In this document: piece by piece, positions 1-9,107 of the stretch
Position numbering within the stretch: the first letter of the stretch is position 1
How the letters are laid out: every line of letters starts with the position of its first letter
Origin: Terriglobia bacterium
GTDB lineage: Bacteria; Acidobacteriota; Terriglobia; UBA7540
Direction: 5' to 3'
Assembly: GCA_020072655.1 (NCBI GenBank)
Contig: JAIQGH010000049.1
Span: 1-32,754, forward strand
DNA: 32,754 nt
Made by a program: the position numbers and the translations under genes
Notes under the pieces: generated by a model
What the model saw: the letters and a program-made list of their open reading frames with translations, nothing else
Databases searched by the model: none
Told to the model about the DNA's origin: nothing

Positions 1-226
1 CGCCGTCCACTCCGCCGCCGATTTCTTCAACGGTTCCGACGATCTCGTGTCCGGTGATTGCCGGCGGAACCACGTTCTTCTGTCCGTGAGTGAAAATACG
101 CTTGTCGGTTCCGCAGACCGCGCAGCGAAGCACACGCAGTATAACCTCGCCTGGTCCGGCCGACGGTCGCGGCACCGTTTCGACGCGAACGTCGCGGGGC
201 CCGTAGAAGACCGCCGCCTTCATCAT
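1..226 (-). CDS. Zinc-dependent alcohol dehydrogenase, N-terminal part (runs off left edge)
   Basis: Translating the reverse strand from 226 gives about 75 residues of a medium-chain zinc dehydrogenase. It opens MMKAAVFYGP, followed by the GroES-like fold with the catalytic zinc ligand Cys38 (CAVCGTDKR) and the TGHEIVG motif holding His60 and Glu61. Family members oxidise alcohols or polyols with NAD(P). The Rossmann domain lies outside the window, so the substrate (sorbitol, threonine or another alcohol) cannot be told. The start is placed at the first of two adjacent ATGs, with AAGGTGAG about 8 bases upstream; the second ATG at 223 is equally possible. The reading frame is open to the window edge. 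Confidence 0.85.
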   Translation of the reverse strand, partial: MMKAAVFYGPRDVRVETVPRPSAGPGEVILRVLRCAVCGTDKRIFTHGQKNVVPPAITGHEIVGTVEEIGGGVDG

Positions 227-804
227 CGGGGACTCACCTTTCATTGTCTGGCTAGGCCTTGCCGACCGTTGCCCGACTACTCCTCAGGGATGGGATCTGC
301 CCTTTGGGCCACGTCTGAGTTGCAGCTTCCCGGCTGTTTGGGCGCCGTTGACGTGCATTCCGGTTTCTGTTTCCGGAATCGGTCACGCAAGGCCAAGGCC
401 TGTTCGCACGCTATTTCGCCTTCGCGCTGGGGAACGATCTCATCTCGTTCCCAGGCCCATTCCAACAGCGTATTCGGCTGGGCAACACATCATACTACAT
501 TCAAAGGGTTTGGCGAAGAACGCCGCAATGTTGCTGCAACCAATCCGGCCGCAAAGTCATCAGTGCATCTTAGGTCAGGGCAAGCGAGACAGGGGCGGCG
601 GGGACGGCGGACCGCACCAGAAGCCCGCGGGACGCAAAGGCGGCTAGTTAAGCGAGGGGTTTGCTGACGGTCGCGGTTTCTGCCGCCGGGGTGTTGATAC
701 AGCCCAAGGGCCCGGCTCACCGAACAACGCAAACGGGCAGGAAGGAAGAGAGATTCAAATCCCCACCGGCTGTGGGGACTCCTGCCAAAGGGAAGGGAAC
801 AGCA
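227..804. other. Gene-poor stretch between the dehydrogenase and msrB
   Basis: This stretch of about 580 bases separates the divergent dehydrogenase and msrB. Apart from the doubtful small minus-strand frame at 277-465, I see no protein with recognisable motifs, no RNA gene and no clear promoter. The plus-strand open frames here have arginine- and serine-rich, low-complexity translations typical of non-coding high-GC DNA. The final bases hold the GGAAGGGA ribosome-binding site of msrB at 791-798. Confidence 0.5.
277..465 (-). CDS. Possible small hypothetical protein (62 aa)
   Basis: This short open frame has no recognisable domain. It deserves mention because its composition looks more protein-like than the other frames nearby: an acidic/aromatic start (EWAWERDEIVPQ), a run that could form a helix (EGEIACEQALALRDRFRKQ) and a Cys-containing tail. 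It would need a TTG start, and no Shine-Dalgarno sequence precedes it. It ends 50 bases before the dehydrogenase on the same strand, so the two could be co-transcribed. The frame is closed by a stop at 490-492, so no longer N-terminus with an ATG exists. It may well be a chance frame. Confidence 0.25.
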   Translation of the reverse strand: MEWAWERDEIVPQREGEIACEQALALRDRFRKQKPECTSTAPKQPGSCNSDVAQRADPIPEE

Positions 805-1215
805 ATGGCGGAAAAAGTCGTCAAAAGCGATGCCGAGTGGAAGAAGCAGCTAACTCCGCTCCAGTACGAGGTCACACGCGAGAAGGGGACGGAGAGAGCT
901 TTCACTGGCGAATACTGGGACAATCACCTGAACGGGACTTATCTCTGCGTCTGCTGCGGCCACCCCCTGTTCAGTTCCGAAGCCAAATTCGAATCGGGGA
1001 CCGGCTGGCCGAGCTTCTGGTCGCCGATTGCGGGGGAGAATATCCGTACGGAGACGGATCTCAGCCACGGGATGGTCCGCTCCGAAGTGGTGTGCGGGAA
1101 GTGCGACGCCCACCTCGGCCACATCTTCGAGGACGGTCCGAAACCGACCGGGCTTCGCTATTGCCTGAATTCTGCCTCACTGCGTTTCGTCAAAGATGGC
1201 CACGCAGGAGGCTAG
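805..1215 (+). CDS. msrB: Peptide-methionine (R)-S-oxide reductase MsrB
   Basis: The enzyme reduces methionine-R-sulfoxide in oxidised proteins, using thioredoxin as electron donor. The 136-residue protein is a complete MsrB domain. It has the zinc cysteines as two CxxC pairs (Cys48/Cys51 and Cys97/Cys100), the GTGWPSF substrate motif at 65-71, [13 protein letters not shown] at 100-112, and the catalytic Cys120 in RYCLNSASL. The frame is open further upstream to 661, but the ATG at 805 has a good ribosome-binding site (GGAAGGGA, 791-798) and matches the usual family start. It is a single-domain MsrB with no MsrA fusion. It sits upstream of the SUF operon on the same strand with its own 227-base gap, which fits an oxidative-stress neighbourhood without proving co-regulation. 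Confidence 0.95.
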   Translation: MAEKVVKSDAEWKKQLTPLQYEVTREKGTERAFTGEYWDNHLNGTYLCVCCGHPLFSSEAKFESGTGWPSFWSPIAGENIRTETDLSHGMVRSEVVCGKCDAHLGHIFEDGPKPTGLRYCLNSASLRFVKDGHAGG

Positions 1216-1327
1216 AGTCTGCGCTTACGGGGCCCTTGCCCAAGCACCTTCGGATGGATCTGGAATTCCAACGGCGGGGCCGTCCCTAACCCCTTTTCCT
1301 GCACGTGAGTAGGCAGTGAGATTTATC

Positions 1328-1356
1328 TTGACAAATTTGTACAGATTTCCTAAAGT
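1328..1356 (+). promoter_or_regulatory. Sigma70 promoter of the suf operon with overlapping palindrome
   Basis: A consensus -35 box TTGACA (1328-1333) is separated by exactly 17 bases from TAAAGT (1351-1356), about 90 bases upstream of sufB. A perfect 10-base palindrome, ACAAATTTGT (1331-1340), overlaps the -35 box and spacer. This is a natural place for a repressor such as the Rrf2-family protein encoded downstream of the operon. The promoter boxes are seen directly; the operator role is inferred. Confidence 0.7.
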
Positions 1357-1442
1357 CATGGTGTAGAGCAACGCGGGCGCCCTGCGTTGCAAGCTCGAAC
1401 GACGGGGGCCTTCTGCGGCTCGAAAGGTTCAGGAGGAATGTA

Positions 1443-2889
<1,447 letters not shown>

Positions 2890-2891
<2 letters not shown>

Positions 2892-3035
2892 TTTGCGATT
2901 TTGGATTTGTGATTTTGGATTTCGGATTGGCGGGCAATGCGGGTTTCCACTTTCGAATTTCTATTTTCAAGTTTCGAGTTTCCAGTTTTCGTTTGCTGAG
3001 AACTGAAAACTGAGAACTGGCAACTGATAACTATC
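2890..3035 (+). repeat. 7-bp-phased degenerate tandem repeat tract between sufB and sufC
   Basis: The gap between sufB and sufC is built almost entirely of heptamers in three successive blocks. Six units of GATTTKG type lie at 2890-2931, seven units of TTTCNAG type at 2944-2992, and five units of AACTGAR type at 3001-3035. Each block keeps an exact 7-base period although the units vary. The first block begins within the TGA stop codon of sufB, and the last ends just before the sufC ribosome-binding region. The tract is AT-rich against its GC-rich surroundings. CAGTTTTC (2983-2990) and GAAAACTG (3006-3013) can pair into an 8-bp hairpin in the message. Confidence 0.85.
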
Positions 3036-3047
3036 TTGGGAGTACGA

Positions 3048-3808
<761 letters not shown>

Positions 3809-3812
<4 letters not shown>

Positions 3813-3833
3813 AGACGCTCCGACGGAGCGTCT
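3809..3833. repeat. GAGACG palindrome, copy A
   Basis: AGACGCTCCG (3813-3822) and CGGAGCGTCT (3824-3833) form a perfect 10-bp hairpin around one base. The outer GTAGAGACG edge is shared with the other copies, and the sufC stop codon TAG (3810-3812) falls inside it. There is no U-run, so it is not a standard intrinsic terminator. Confidence 0.8.
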
Positions 3834-3841
3834 GCTGATCC

Positions 3842-3867
3842 GAGACGGCTCATCGAGCCGTCTCTAC
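3842..3867. repeat. GAGACG palindrome, copy B
   Basis: GAGACGGCTC (3842-3851) and GAGCCGTCTC (3855-3864) form a perfect 10-bp hairpin with loop ATC, followed by TAC. It has the same GAGACG/CGTCTCTAC ends as copies A, C and D but a different, internally compensated inner stem. It lies 18 bases before the sufD start, so any hairpin would be in the sufD leader. Confidence 0.8.
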
Positions 3868-3884
3868 GAAGGGCTCATTCATCG

Positions 3885-5216
3885 ATGACCGCAGTCAAAG
3901 AACAGCAGGACGTTTACCTTTCCACCTTTCAAGCCCGCGAGAAGACCTTTTCGGGCGCGTCGTGGCTGAGCCAAATCCGTCGCGCGGCGATCGAGCGCTT
4001 CGCGGAACTCGGCTTCCCGACGACGCGGCAGGAAGCGTGGCGATTCACCAACGTCGCGCCCATCGCAAAGGTCCCCTTCGAGCTTCCCGAAGCCGCGGAC
4101 GATGGCGCGGCGGTGGCCATCGGCACAATGCCCATGGCCGACCTCGAATGCGGCCGCCTGGTGTTTGTCAACGGGCACTTCAGTGGCGAGCTCTCTTCTC
4201 TGAACGGCCTCGCAAAGGGCATCAAAGTTTGTAGCCTTGCGGAAGCGCTGGCAGCCGGAACGCCTTCCCTGGAGCAGCACCTTGCCCGCCACGCGCCTTA
4301 CGAGGATCACGCGTTCGTCGCTCTCAATACGGCTTTCATCTACGACGGCGCGTACGTCGAAATCCCCAAAGGGCTGGTGCTGGAAAAACCGGTCTACTTG
4401 CTCTTTGTGACCACAACGAATGGCAGGCCGACCGTCACGCATCCTCGCAATCTGGTCATCGCGGGTGCGGAGAGCCAGGCCACGATCATCGAGGGTCACC
4501 TGGGGTTAGGTGAGGGAACGTATCTCACCAACGCCGTAAGCGAGGTCGTCGTAGGCGAGAACGCCGTGACCCACTATTGTCGCTTGCAGCAGGAGTCCGA
4601 GCAGGCGTACCACTTCGGGGCGCTGCACGTGCGCTTGGCGCGCGACGCCAACGCTACAACTTATTCGCTCGGCCTGGGCGCGGCGTTGGCTCGCCAGGAA
4701 GTCGCCGTGGTGCTCGATGGAACGGGCTCCGAATGCCAGCTCAACGGCCTCTATGTGGTAAGCGGCCGCCAGCACGTCGACAACTACACCACGCTCGACC
4801 ACGCCCGGCCCCACACCGCAAGCCGGGAATTCTACAAAGGCGTGCTGGACGGGAAATCCTCCGGTGTCTTCCACGGGCGCATCATCGTGCGGGCGGGTGC
4901 ACAGAAAACCGACGCCAAGCAGAGCAACAAGAATCTTCTGCTCTCCGACGACGCGACGATCAACACCAAGCCGCAGCTCGAAATTCATGCCGATGACGTC
5001 AAGTGTACGCACGGGGCCACGATCGGCCAGATCGATCCGGAAGCGGTGTTTTACATGCGCTCGCGAGGTGTTGGACAGGATGAAGCGCGGCAGATTCTGA
5101 CGTATGCTTTCGCCAACGAAATCATCGGCCGGATCAAATATGAGCCTCTCGCCAGCCGGTTGGAGGACGCGCTCTTTGCGCAGCTGGGAGTCGGCCCCCG
5201 GAGGGAGGGTCTCTGA
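3885..5216 (+). CDS. sufD: Fe-S cluster assembly protein SufD
   Basis: SufD pairs with SufB and SufC in the SufBC2D scaffold complex and is needed for iron entry. The 443-residue protein has a helical N-terminal region (QEAWRFTNVAPI near 49-60 is typical of SufD) followed by the SufB/SufD beta-helix core. His376 in DVKCTHGATIGQIDPEAVFYM matches the conserved His360 of E. coli SufD. The upstream site is weak (GAAGGG about 13 bases before the ATG). The TGA stop overlaps the sufS ATG by one base (TGATG), implying translational coupling with sufS. Confidence 0.96.
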   Translation: MTAVKEQQDVYLSTFQAREKTFSGASWLSQIRRAAIERFAELGFPTTRQEAWRFTNVAPIAKVPFELPEAADDGAAVAIGTMPMADLECGRLVFVNGHFSGELSSLNGLAKGIKVCSLAEALAAGTPSLEQHLARHAPYEDHAFVALNTAFIYDGAYVEIPKGLVLEKPVYLLFVTTTNGRPTVTHPRNLVIAGAESQATIIEGHLGLGEGTYLTNAVSEVVVGENAVTHYCRLQQESEQAYHFGALHVRLARDANATTYSLGLGAALARQEVAVVLDGTGSECQLNGLYVVSGRQHVDNYTTLDHARPHTASREFYKGVLDGKSSGVFHGRIIVRAGAQKTDAKQSNKNLLLSDDATINTKPQLEIHADDVKCTHGATIGQIDPEAVFYMRSRGVGQDEARQILTYAFANEIIGRIKYEPLASRLEDALFAQLGVGPRREGL

Positions 5217-6487
5217 TGGCTGTTACGTCGGAGGTTGCGAAGCCGCGAGCCGGCATTGCGACCCGCTCCGCATTTGACGTCGCGCGGGTCCGCGAAGACT
5301 TCCCCATCCTGAAGGAAAAAGTCCACGGCAAGCCGCTCGTTTACTTCGACAACGCCGCCACCGCGCAGAAGCCCCGCCAGGTTCTCGAAGCCGAGCAAAA
5401 CTTCTATCTCCGCCTTTGTTCCAACGTTCATCGCGGCGTGCACTGGCTCAGCGAGAGAGCGACCCAGGCATACGAAGACACGCGCGTCAAAGCGCAGCGC
5501 TTCCTGAACGCCTCCGAGTCGCGGGAAATCATCTTTGTGCGCGGCGCCACCGAGGCCATCAATCTGGTGGCCGGCACTTACGGCCGGAAAAACGTCCAGG
5601 TGGGCGACGAGATCGTCATCTCCGCCATGGAGCACCACTCGAACATCGTGCCCTGGCAGATGCTTTGCGAAGAGAAAGGCGCCCGCTTGCGCGTGGCGCC
5701 CATCAACGACCGCGGCGAGCTGATTCTCGAGGAATTTGAAAAGCTTCTCGGCCCACGCACGCGGCTGGTGGCGGTGACGCACGTCTCGAATGTCCTCGGA
5801 ACCATCAATCCGGTGCAGGAGATCATCGCGATGGCGCACCGGCAGGGCATCCCCGTGCTTCTCGACGGAGCGCAGGGAGCGGTGCACTTGAAAGTGGATG
5901 TTCGAGAGCTCGACTGCGACTTCTACACTTTCTCCGGTCACAAGCTTTTTGGCCCGACCGGCATCGGCGTGCTCTACGGCAAGGCGCGGTTGCTCGAAGC
6001 CATGCCGCCCTATCACGGCGGCGGCGACATGATCAGCTCGGTCAGCTTCGAGAAGACCCTCTACAACGTCATCCCGTACAAGTTCGAAGCTGGCACGCCC
6101 AACATTGCGGGCACGCTCGGCCTGGGCGCGGCCATTGACTATCTCGGCGGCCTCGGCCAAGAAAACCTCCTGCGCTACGAGGAGGAGCTGCTGGCCTACA
6201 CCACTGAGGCTCTCGCCGGAATTCCGGAACTGCGCATCATCGGCACCGCGAGGCAAAAGGCTCCCGTCATCTCATTCGTTCTGAATGGCCTGCACCCGCA
6301 CGACGTGGGGACGGTGCTCGATCAGGAAGGCATTGCGGTGCGCACCGGCCACCATTGCGCGCAACCGCTCATGGACCGCTTCGGTGTGCCCGCGACGACG
6401 CGCGCCTCGCTGGCGTTCTACAACACGTTGGAAGAGGTCGACAGGCTGATCAAGGGCCTGCACAAGGTCAGGGAGATTCTGGGCTGA
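5216..6487 (+). CDS. sufS: Cysteine desulfurase SufS
   Basis: SufS is the PLP enzyme that takes sulfur from cysteine and hands it to SufU. The 423-residue protein is a class V aminotransferase-fold enzyme. The PLP-binding Lys243 lies in SGHKLFGPTGIG, the cofactor-stacking His140 in AMEHHSN, and the persulfide-forming Cys381 in RTGHHCAQP. The short active-site loop and the SufU next door mark the group II (SufS) type rather than IscS/NifS. Start and stop both sit in TGATG one-base overlaps, with sufD upstream and sufU downstream, so the three genes should be translated as a coupled unit. Confidence 0.97.
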   Translation: MAVTSEVAKPRAGIATRSAFDVARVREDFPILKEKVHGKPLVYFDNAATAQKPRQVLEAEQNFYLRLCSNVHRGVHWLSERATQAYEDTRVKAQRFLNASESREIIFVRGATEAINLVAGTYGRKNVQVGDEIVISAMEHHSNIVPWQMLCEEKGARLRVAPINDRGELILEEFEKLLGPRTRLVAVTHVSNVLGTINPVQEIIAMAHRQGIPVLLDGAQGAVHLKVDVRELDCDFYTFSGHKLFGPTGIGVLYGKARLLEAMPPYHGGGDMISSVSFEKTLYNVIPYKFEAGTPNIAGTLGLGAAIDYLGGLGQENLLRYEEELLAYTTEALAGIPELRIIGTARQKAPVISFVLNGLHPHDVGTVLDQEGIAVRTGHHCAQPLMDRFGVPATTRASLAFYNTLEEVDRLIKGLHKVREILG

Positions 6488-6939
6488 TGTCGGACCTGCA
6501 CGCGCTCTATCAGGAAGTCATCCTCGACCACAGCAAGCGGCCGCACAACTTCCGTCCCATGGCGGACCCCAGCCGCACGGCGCAGGGCTACAATCCGCTT
6601 TGCGGCGACAAGGTGACGTTGTTCGTCCGGCTCGACGGCGACCGCGTCGCCGATGTCAGCTTTCAGGGCTCCGGCTGCGCCATCTCCACCGCTTCGGCGT
6701 CGCTGCTGACCGAGACGGTGAAGGGCAAGACGCTCGCGGAAGTCGAGTCGATCTTCGCGGGATTCCATGACTTGGTGACCGGCAAGGCCCCGCGCGACGG
6801 CCAAGGTCCCGCGCTGGGAAAGCTGGCGGTTTTCTCCGGCGTCTCGGAGTTTCCGGTGCGCGTCAAGTGCGCGACGCTCGTCTGGCACACGCTGCGCAAC
6901 GCGCTCCGGGGCGGGGAAGAAGTCGCCACGACCGAATGA
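6487..6939 (+). CDS. sufU: Zinc-dependent sulfurtransferase SufU
   Basis: SufU accepts sulfur from SufS and passes it to the SufBCD scaffold. The 150-residue protein has the IscU fold with ligands Cys39 (NPLCGD), Asp41, Cys64 (GSGCAIS) and Cys128 (VRVKCATLVWHT). An extra segment before the last cysteine (about 104-122) distinguishes SufU from IscU. The frame is open far into sufS, but the ATG at 6487, overlapping the sufS stop, gives the standard MSDLHALYQEVILDH start. Gene order and spacing make it the direct partner of the upstream SufS. Confidence 0.95.
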   Translation: MSDLHALYQEVILDHSKRPHNFRPMADPSRTAQGYNPLCGDKVTLFVRLDGDRVADVSFQGSGCAISTASASLLTETVKGKTLAEVESIFAGFHDLVTGKAPRDGQGPALGKLAVFSGVSEFPVRVKCATLVWHTLRNALRGGEEVATTE

Positions 6940-6961
6940 GGAGCCGAGCAGGAGCACTGCG

Positions 6962-7294
6962 ATGAACGCGGTTGAGGCCATTCAATTCCAGGACAAGATT
7001 ATCAACGAAGTTCTGCGCAACACCTACGACCCGGAGATTCCGGTCAACATCTACGACCTGGGCCTGATCTATGACGTGAAGGTTGACCCGGCGGAGGGTC
7101 TGGCGCACGTGAAGATGACCTTGACCGCGCCCGGCTGCCCCGCGGCGATTTCCTTGCCGGGCGAAGTGGAAGACAAAATCCGGCGGCTCAACCATCCGGA
7201 GATTAAGGACGTCAAGATCGAGGTGGTTTGGGAGCCGCCTTGGGACCCGAGCAAGATGTCGGAAGCGGCGCGGCTGCAACTGGGGATGTTCTGA
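6962..7294 (+). CDS. sufT: SUF system assembly factor SufT (MIP18/DUF59 family)
   Basis: SufT is a small MIP18-like Fe-S maturation factor that helps deliver clusters to target proteins. The 110-residue protein shows the family core: YDPEIPVNIYDLGLIYDV (22-39), the TAPGCP motif with the conserved Cys59, and IEVVWEPPWDPSKMSEAAR near the end. AGGAG lies about 8 bases before the ATG, and the gap from sufU is 22 bases. It is the last gene of the SUF operon before a repeat-rich spacer and the Rrf2 gene. The general DUF59 family also includes PaaD; operon context decides for SufT. Confidence 0.93.
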   Translation: MNAVEAIQFQDKIINEVLRNTYDPEIPVNIYDLGLIYDVKVDPAEGLAHVKMTLTAPGCPAAISLPGEVEDKIRRLNHPEIKDVKIEVVWEPPWDPSKMSEAARLQLGMF

Positions 7295-7295
7295 G

Positions 7296-7320
7296 GTAGA
7301 GACGGTCCGCTGGGCCGTCT
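7296..7320. repeat. GAGACG palindrome, copy C
   Basis: GTAGAGACGGTCC (7296-7308) and GGGCCGTCT (7312-7320) form a 9-bp stem with one G-T pair and loop GCT. It begins one base after the sufT stop. The usual CTAC right edge is missing, because the sequence switches at 7319-7320 into the end of the neighbouring inverted-repeat element. Confidence 0.75.
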
Positions 7321-7446
7321 AACAAGCTGACGAAAAGGAGCGTAACGGCGGCTTTACGCCGCCACCGTGGGTTGAAATCATTGGAGGTTTGGCGGGGTAA
7401 ACCCCCCGCTACCTCGCGCCAGACGACTTTTTCATCAGCCTGCTAA
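7319..7446. mobile_element. Miniature inverted-repeat element between sufT and the Rrf2 gene
   Basis: The left end TAACAAGCTGACGAAAA (7320-7336) matches the reverse complement of the right end TTTTCATCAGCCTGCTAA (7429-7446) except at three transitions. Between the ends are two further perfect palindromes: GGCGGC-TTTAC-GCCGCC (7347-7363) and GCGGGG/CCCCGC (7392-7397, 7404-7409). There is no coding capacity. It looks like a MITE or other non-autonomous repeat, flanked on both sides by GAGACG palindromes. No target duplication is evident. Confidence 0.55.
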
Positions 7447-7452
7447 AGGAAT

Positions 7453-7478
7453 GAGACGTTCCACCGGAACGTCTCTAC
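7453..7478. repeat. GAGACG palindrome, copy D
   Basis: GAGACGTTCC (7453-7462) and GGAACGTCTC (7466-7475) form a perfect 10-bp hairpin with loop ACC, followed by TAC. It ends five bases before the Rrf2 ATG and occupies the position where a ribosome-binding site would be expected. Confidence 0.8.
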
Positions 7479-7483
7479 GAGTT

Positions 7484-7993
7484 ATGAAATTCAGTTCTCA
7501 GGAAGAATACGGGCTGCGTTGCCTGCTGCGCATCGCGCGCGACGGAGGGCGTGCAGGTCTGACGATTCCTGAAATCAGCAAGGCCGAGGGCATCTCCGGC
7601 TATTACGTCGCCAAGCTGTTGCGCGTGCTGCGCCGCGGCGGGCTCCTGAAGAGCTCGCGGGGCAAGATCGGTGGCTACACACTCTCCCGGCCGCCCCGGC
7701 AAATCACCGTCGGCGAGGCGCTGGCGGTGCTCGGGGGGCGCCTCTTCGAACGTGATTTCTGCATGGACCACGCGGGCGTGCAAGAGATCTGCACGAGCTC
7801 CGTGGATTGCTCGATCCGTTCGCTCTGGCAGGCCGTTCAGCACATGGTGGACCTCGTGCTCAGCAAAACGACGCTCGCCGATCTCGAAGGCAGCGAGCAT
7901 GAGACCACCACGCTCGTCACGCCGCTCGTGCAGATTTCGGATGGGCCGCTCACCAATTCCCTCCAGGCGCGTGGGCCGGAAAAGGGCGAGTGA
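7484..7993 (+). CDS. Rrf2/IscR-like transcriptional regulator, likely SUF regulator
   Basis: Rrf2-family proteins are winged-helix regulators that often sense Fe-S cluster status. The 169-residue protein has the family N-terminus (MKFSSQEEYGLRCLLRIAR), a recognition helix region (SGYYVAKLLRVLRRGGLLKSSRGKIGGYTLSR, 38-69) and three cysteines, Cys93, Cys103 and Cys109, spaced C-x9-C-x5-C, where IscR has C-x5-C-x5-C. The tail is about 20-30 residues longer than usual. The frame opens at 7451 inside palindrome D, but the ATG at 7484 gives the canonical start. No Shine-Dalgarno sequence is visible. Its position next to sufBCDSUT suggests it controls that operon through the palindrome at 1331-1340, which is an inference. 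Confidence 0.92.
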   Translation: MKFSSQEEYGLRCLLRIARDGGRAGLTIPEISKAEGISGYYVAKLLRVLRRGGLLKSSRGKIGGYTLSRPPRQITVGEALAVLGGRLFERDFCMDHAGVQEICTSSVDCSIRSLWQAVQHMVDLVLSKTTLADLEGSEHETTTLVTPLVQISDGPLTNSLQARGPEKGE

Positions 7994-8041
7994 ACCTCGC
8001 CGCCTGCGCCTCCGCGCGACCGACTCTTCAGGAGTTCACGC

Positions 8042-9070
8042 ATGCACACAACTAAAACGCTTCCTCTTCTCTTCGCTGTAATTCTCGTCGGGACTCAACT
8101 TAGTCCTGGCCAGGCGAAAAAGACCGGCAACCCCGAAAACGAGCTTCCTCCGAATATCACCCCGCTCACCGGCTTCGGGGAGCGGGCCTCGTGGTCGCCC
8201 GACGGCCGGCGCATTGCCTTCATGAGCAAGAGCTTTGGCGACGCGTTTGAAATCGATCTGGCGACGAAGAACATCCGGCTCCTTACCGGCCATTTCCAGC
8301 ACAGTGGATTTCTGCGCGTGCAGTACCTGCCCAACGGAGACTTCTTCCTCATTGGGGCGCACACCTTCCAGGACATCCATTCGACGCGCGAGCACGATCA
8401 GGAAATGTGGGTGATGAAGGCCGACGCGAAGTCGCCGCCCGTCGCCCTCAACCAGAAGATCTCCGAAGGGGTTGCTATCTCCACGAAACGGCCGAAGATC
8501 GCCTGGGCCAATACGCAGGGGCAATATCCGGAACTCCTCGCTGCGGGCGAGTCGGTGTTGTACACGGCCGACGTCGAATATCCGGGTGGCGTGCCGACCC
8601 TCGTCAACAAGCGGGAGGTCCTGCGCGCCCATGCGCCCGAGTGCACGCTGGAGGCTCAGGACTTCCGCAATGACGATACGGAACTGATTTACACCTGCTA
8701 CCGGCGTCCCCTCGCCGACGTGATGGGCGTGGACCTGGCGTCGGGCAAAACCACCGTCTATCGCAGCGTTCCCGACGAGTACAGCGAGGTGGAAGGGATT
8801 TCGCCGGATGCCGAGTGGACTCTGGTCGAATCGAGCCGCGGCGAGAACGTGCCGGACCGGGAAAAATGGGCGAACATCGACCTCTGGAAGCTACGACTCG
8901 TTCCCCAGAGCACGGACTTCGTTCGCATGACCCATTGGTGCGATTACGAAGGTTACAAGGCGTCGAACCCCGTGGTGAGCCCCGACGGGAAGTGGTTCGC
9001 TTTCCAGTCGGCGCGCAACAATGAGCCGGCGGGCGTGGGACACGGCATCTTCCTCTTCAAACTCCCATAG
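8042..9070 (+). CDS. Secreted PD40/TolB-like beta-propeller protein
   Basis: The 342-residue protein begins with a signal peptide (MHTTKTLPLLFAVILVGTQLSPGQA) and continues with six-bladed-propeller repeats of the PD40/TolB type. These are visible as RASWSPDGRRIAFMS, SEVEGISPDAEWTLVES and SNPVVSPDGKWFAFQS. Such proteins are periplasmic or surface-exposed binding proteins; no catalytic motif is visible and the ligand is unknown. AGGAG lies about 9 bases before the ATG. It faces the rhaI gene with a 37-base convergent gap. It is separated from the Rrf2 gene by 48 bases and could be read through from it, but a functional link with Fe-S biogenesis is not evident. Confidence 0.8.
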   Translation: MHTTKTLPLLFAVILVGTQLSPGQAKKTGNPENELPPNITPLTGFGERASWSPDGRRIAFMSKSFGDAFEIDLATKNIRLLTGHFQHSGFLRVQYLPNGDFFLIGAHTFQDIHSTREHDQEMWVMKADAKSPPVALNQKISEGVAISTKRPKIAWANTQGQYPELLAAGESVLYTADVEYPGGVPTLVNKREVLRAHAPECTLEAQDFRNDDTELIYTCYRRPLADVMGVDLASGKTTVYRSVPDEYSEVEGISPDAEWTLVESSRGENVPDREKWANIDLWKLRLVPQSTDFVRMTHWCDYEGYKASNPVVSPDGKWFAFQSARNNEPAGVGHGIFLFKLP

Positions 9071-9107
9071 GCTCCCGCACGCCGGCCGCAGCCGTCTCGT
9101 GGCCGGA

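Noticed and set aside
47-667. Long plus-strand open frame (206 residues)
   Set aside because: Its first part is antisense to the dehydrogenase, it has an Arg/Ser-rich low-complexity translation and no domain or ribosome-binding site.
3813-3864. Tandem hairpins after sufC as intrinsic terminators
   Set aside because: Neither stem is followed by a U-run, they lie inside an operon, and they belong to a repeat family.
5051-6256. 401-residue minus-strand open frame opposite sufS
   Set aside because: It mirrors sufS codons on the other strand, and its His/Val/Arg/Asp-rich content is typical of antisense frames.
9071-9107. Bidirectional terminator between the propeller gene and rhaI
   Set aside because: Only a weak CCGGCC/GGCCGG pairing with a long loop and no U-run is present.
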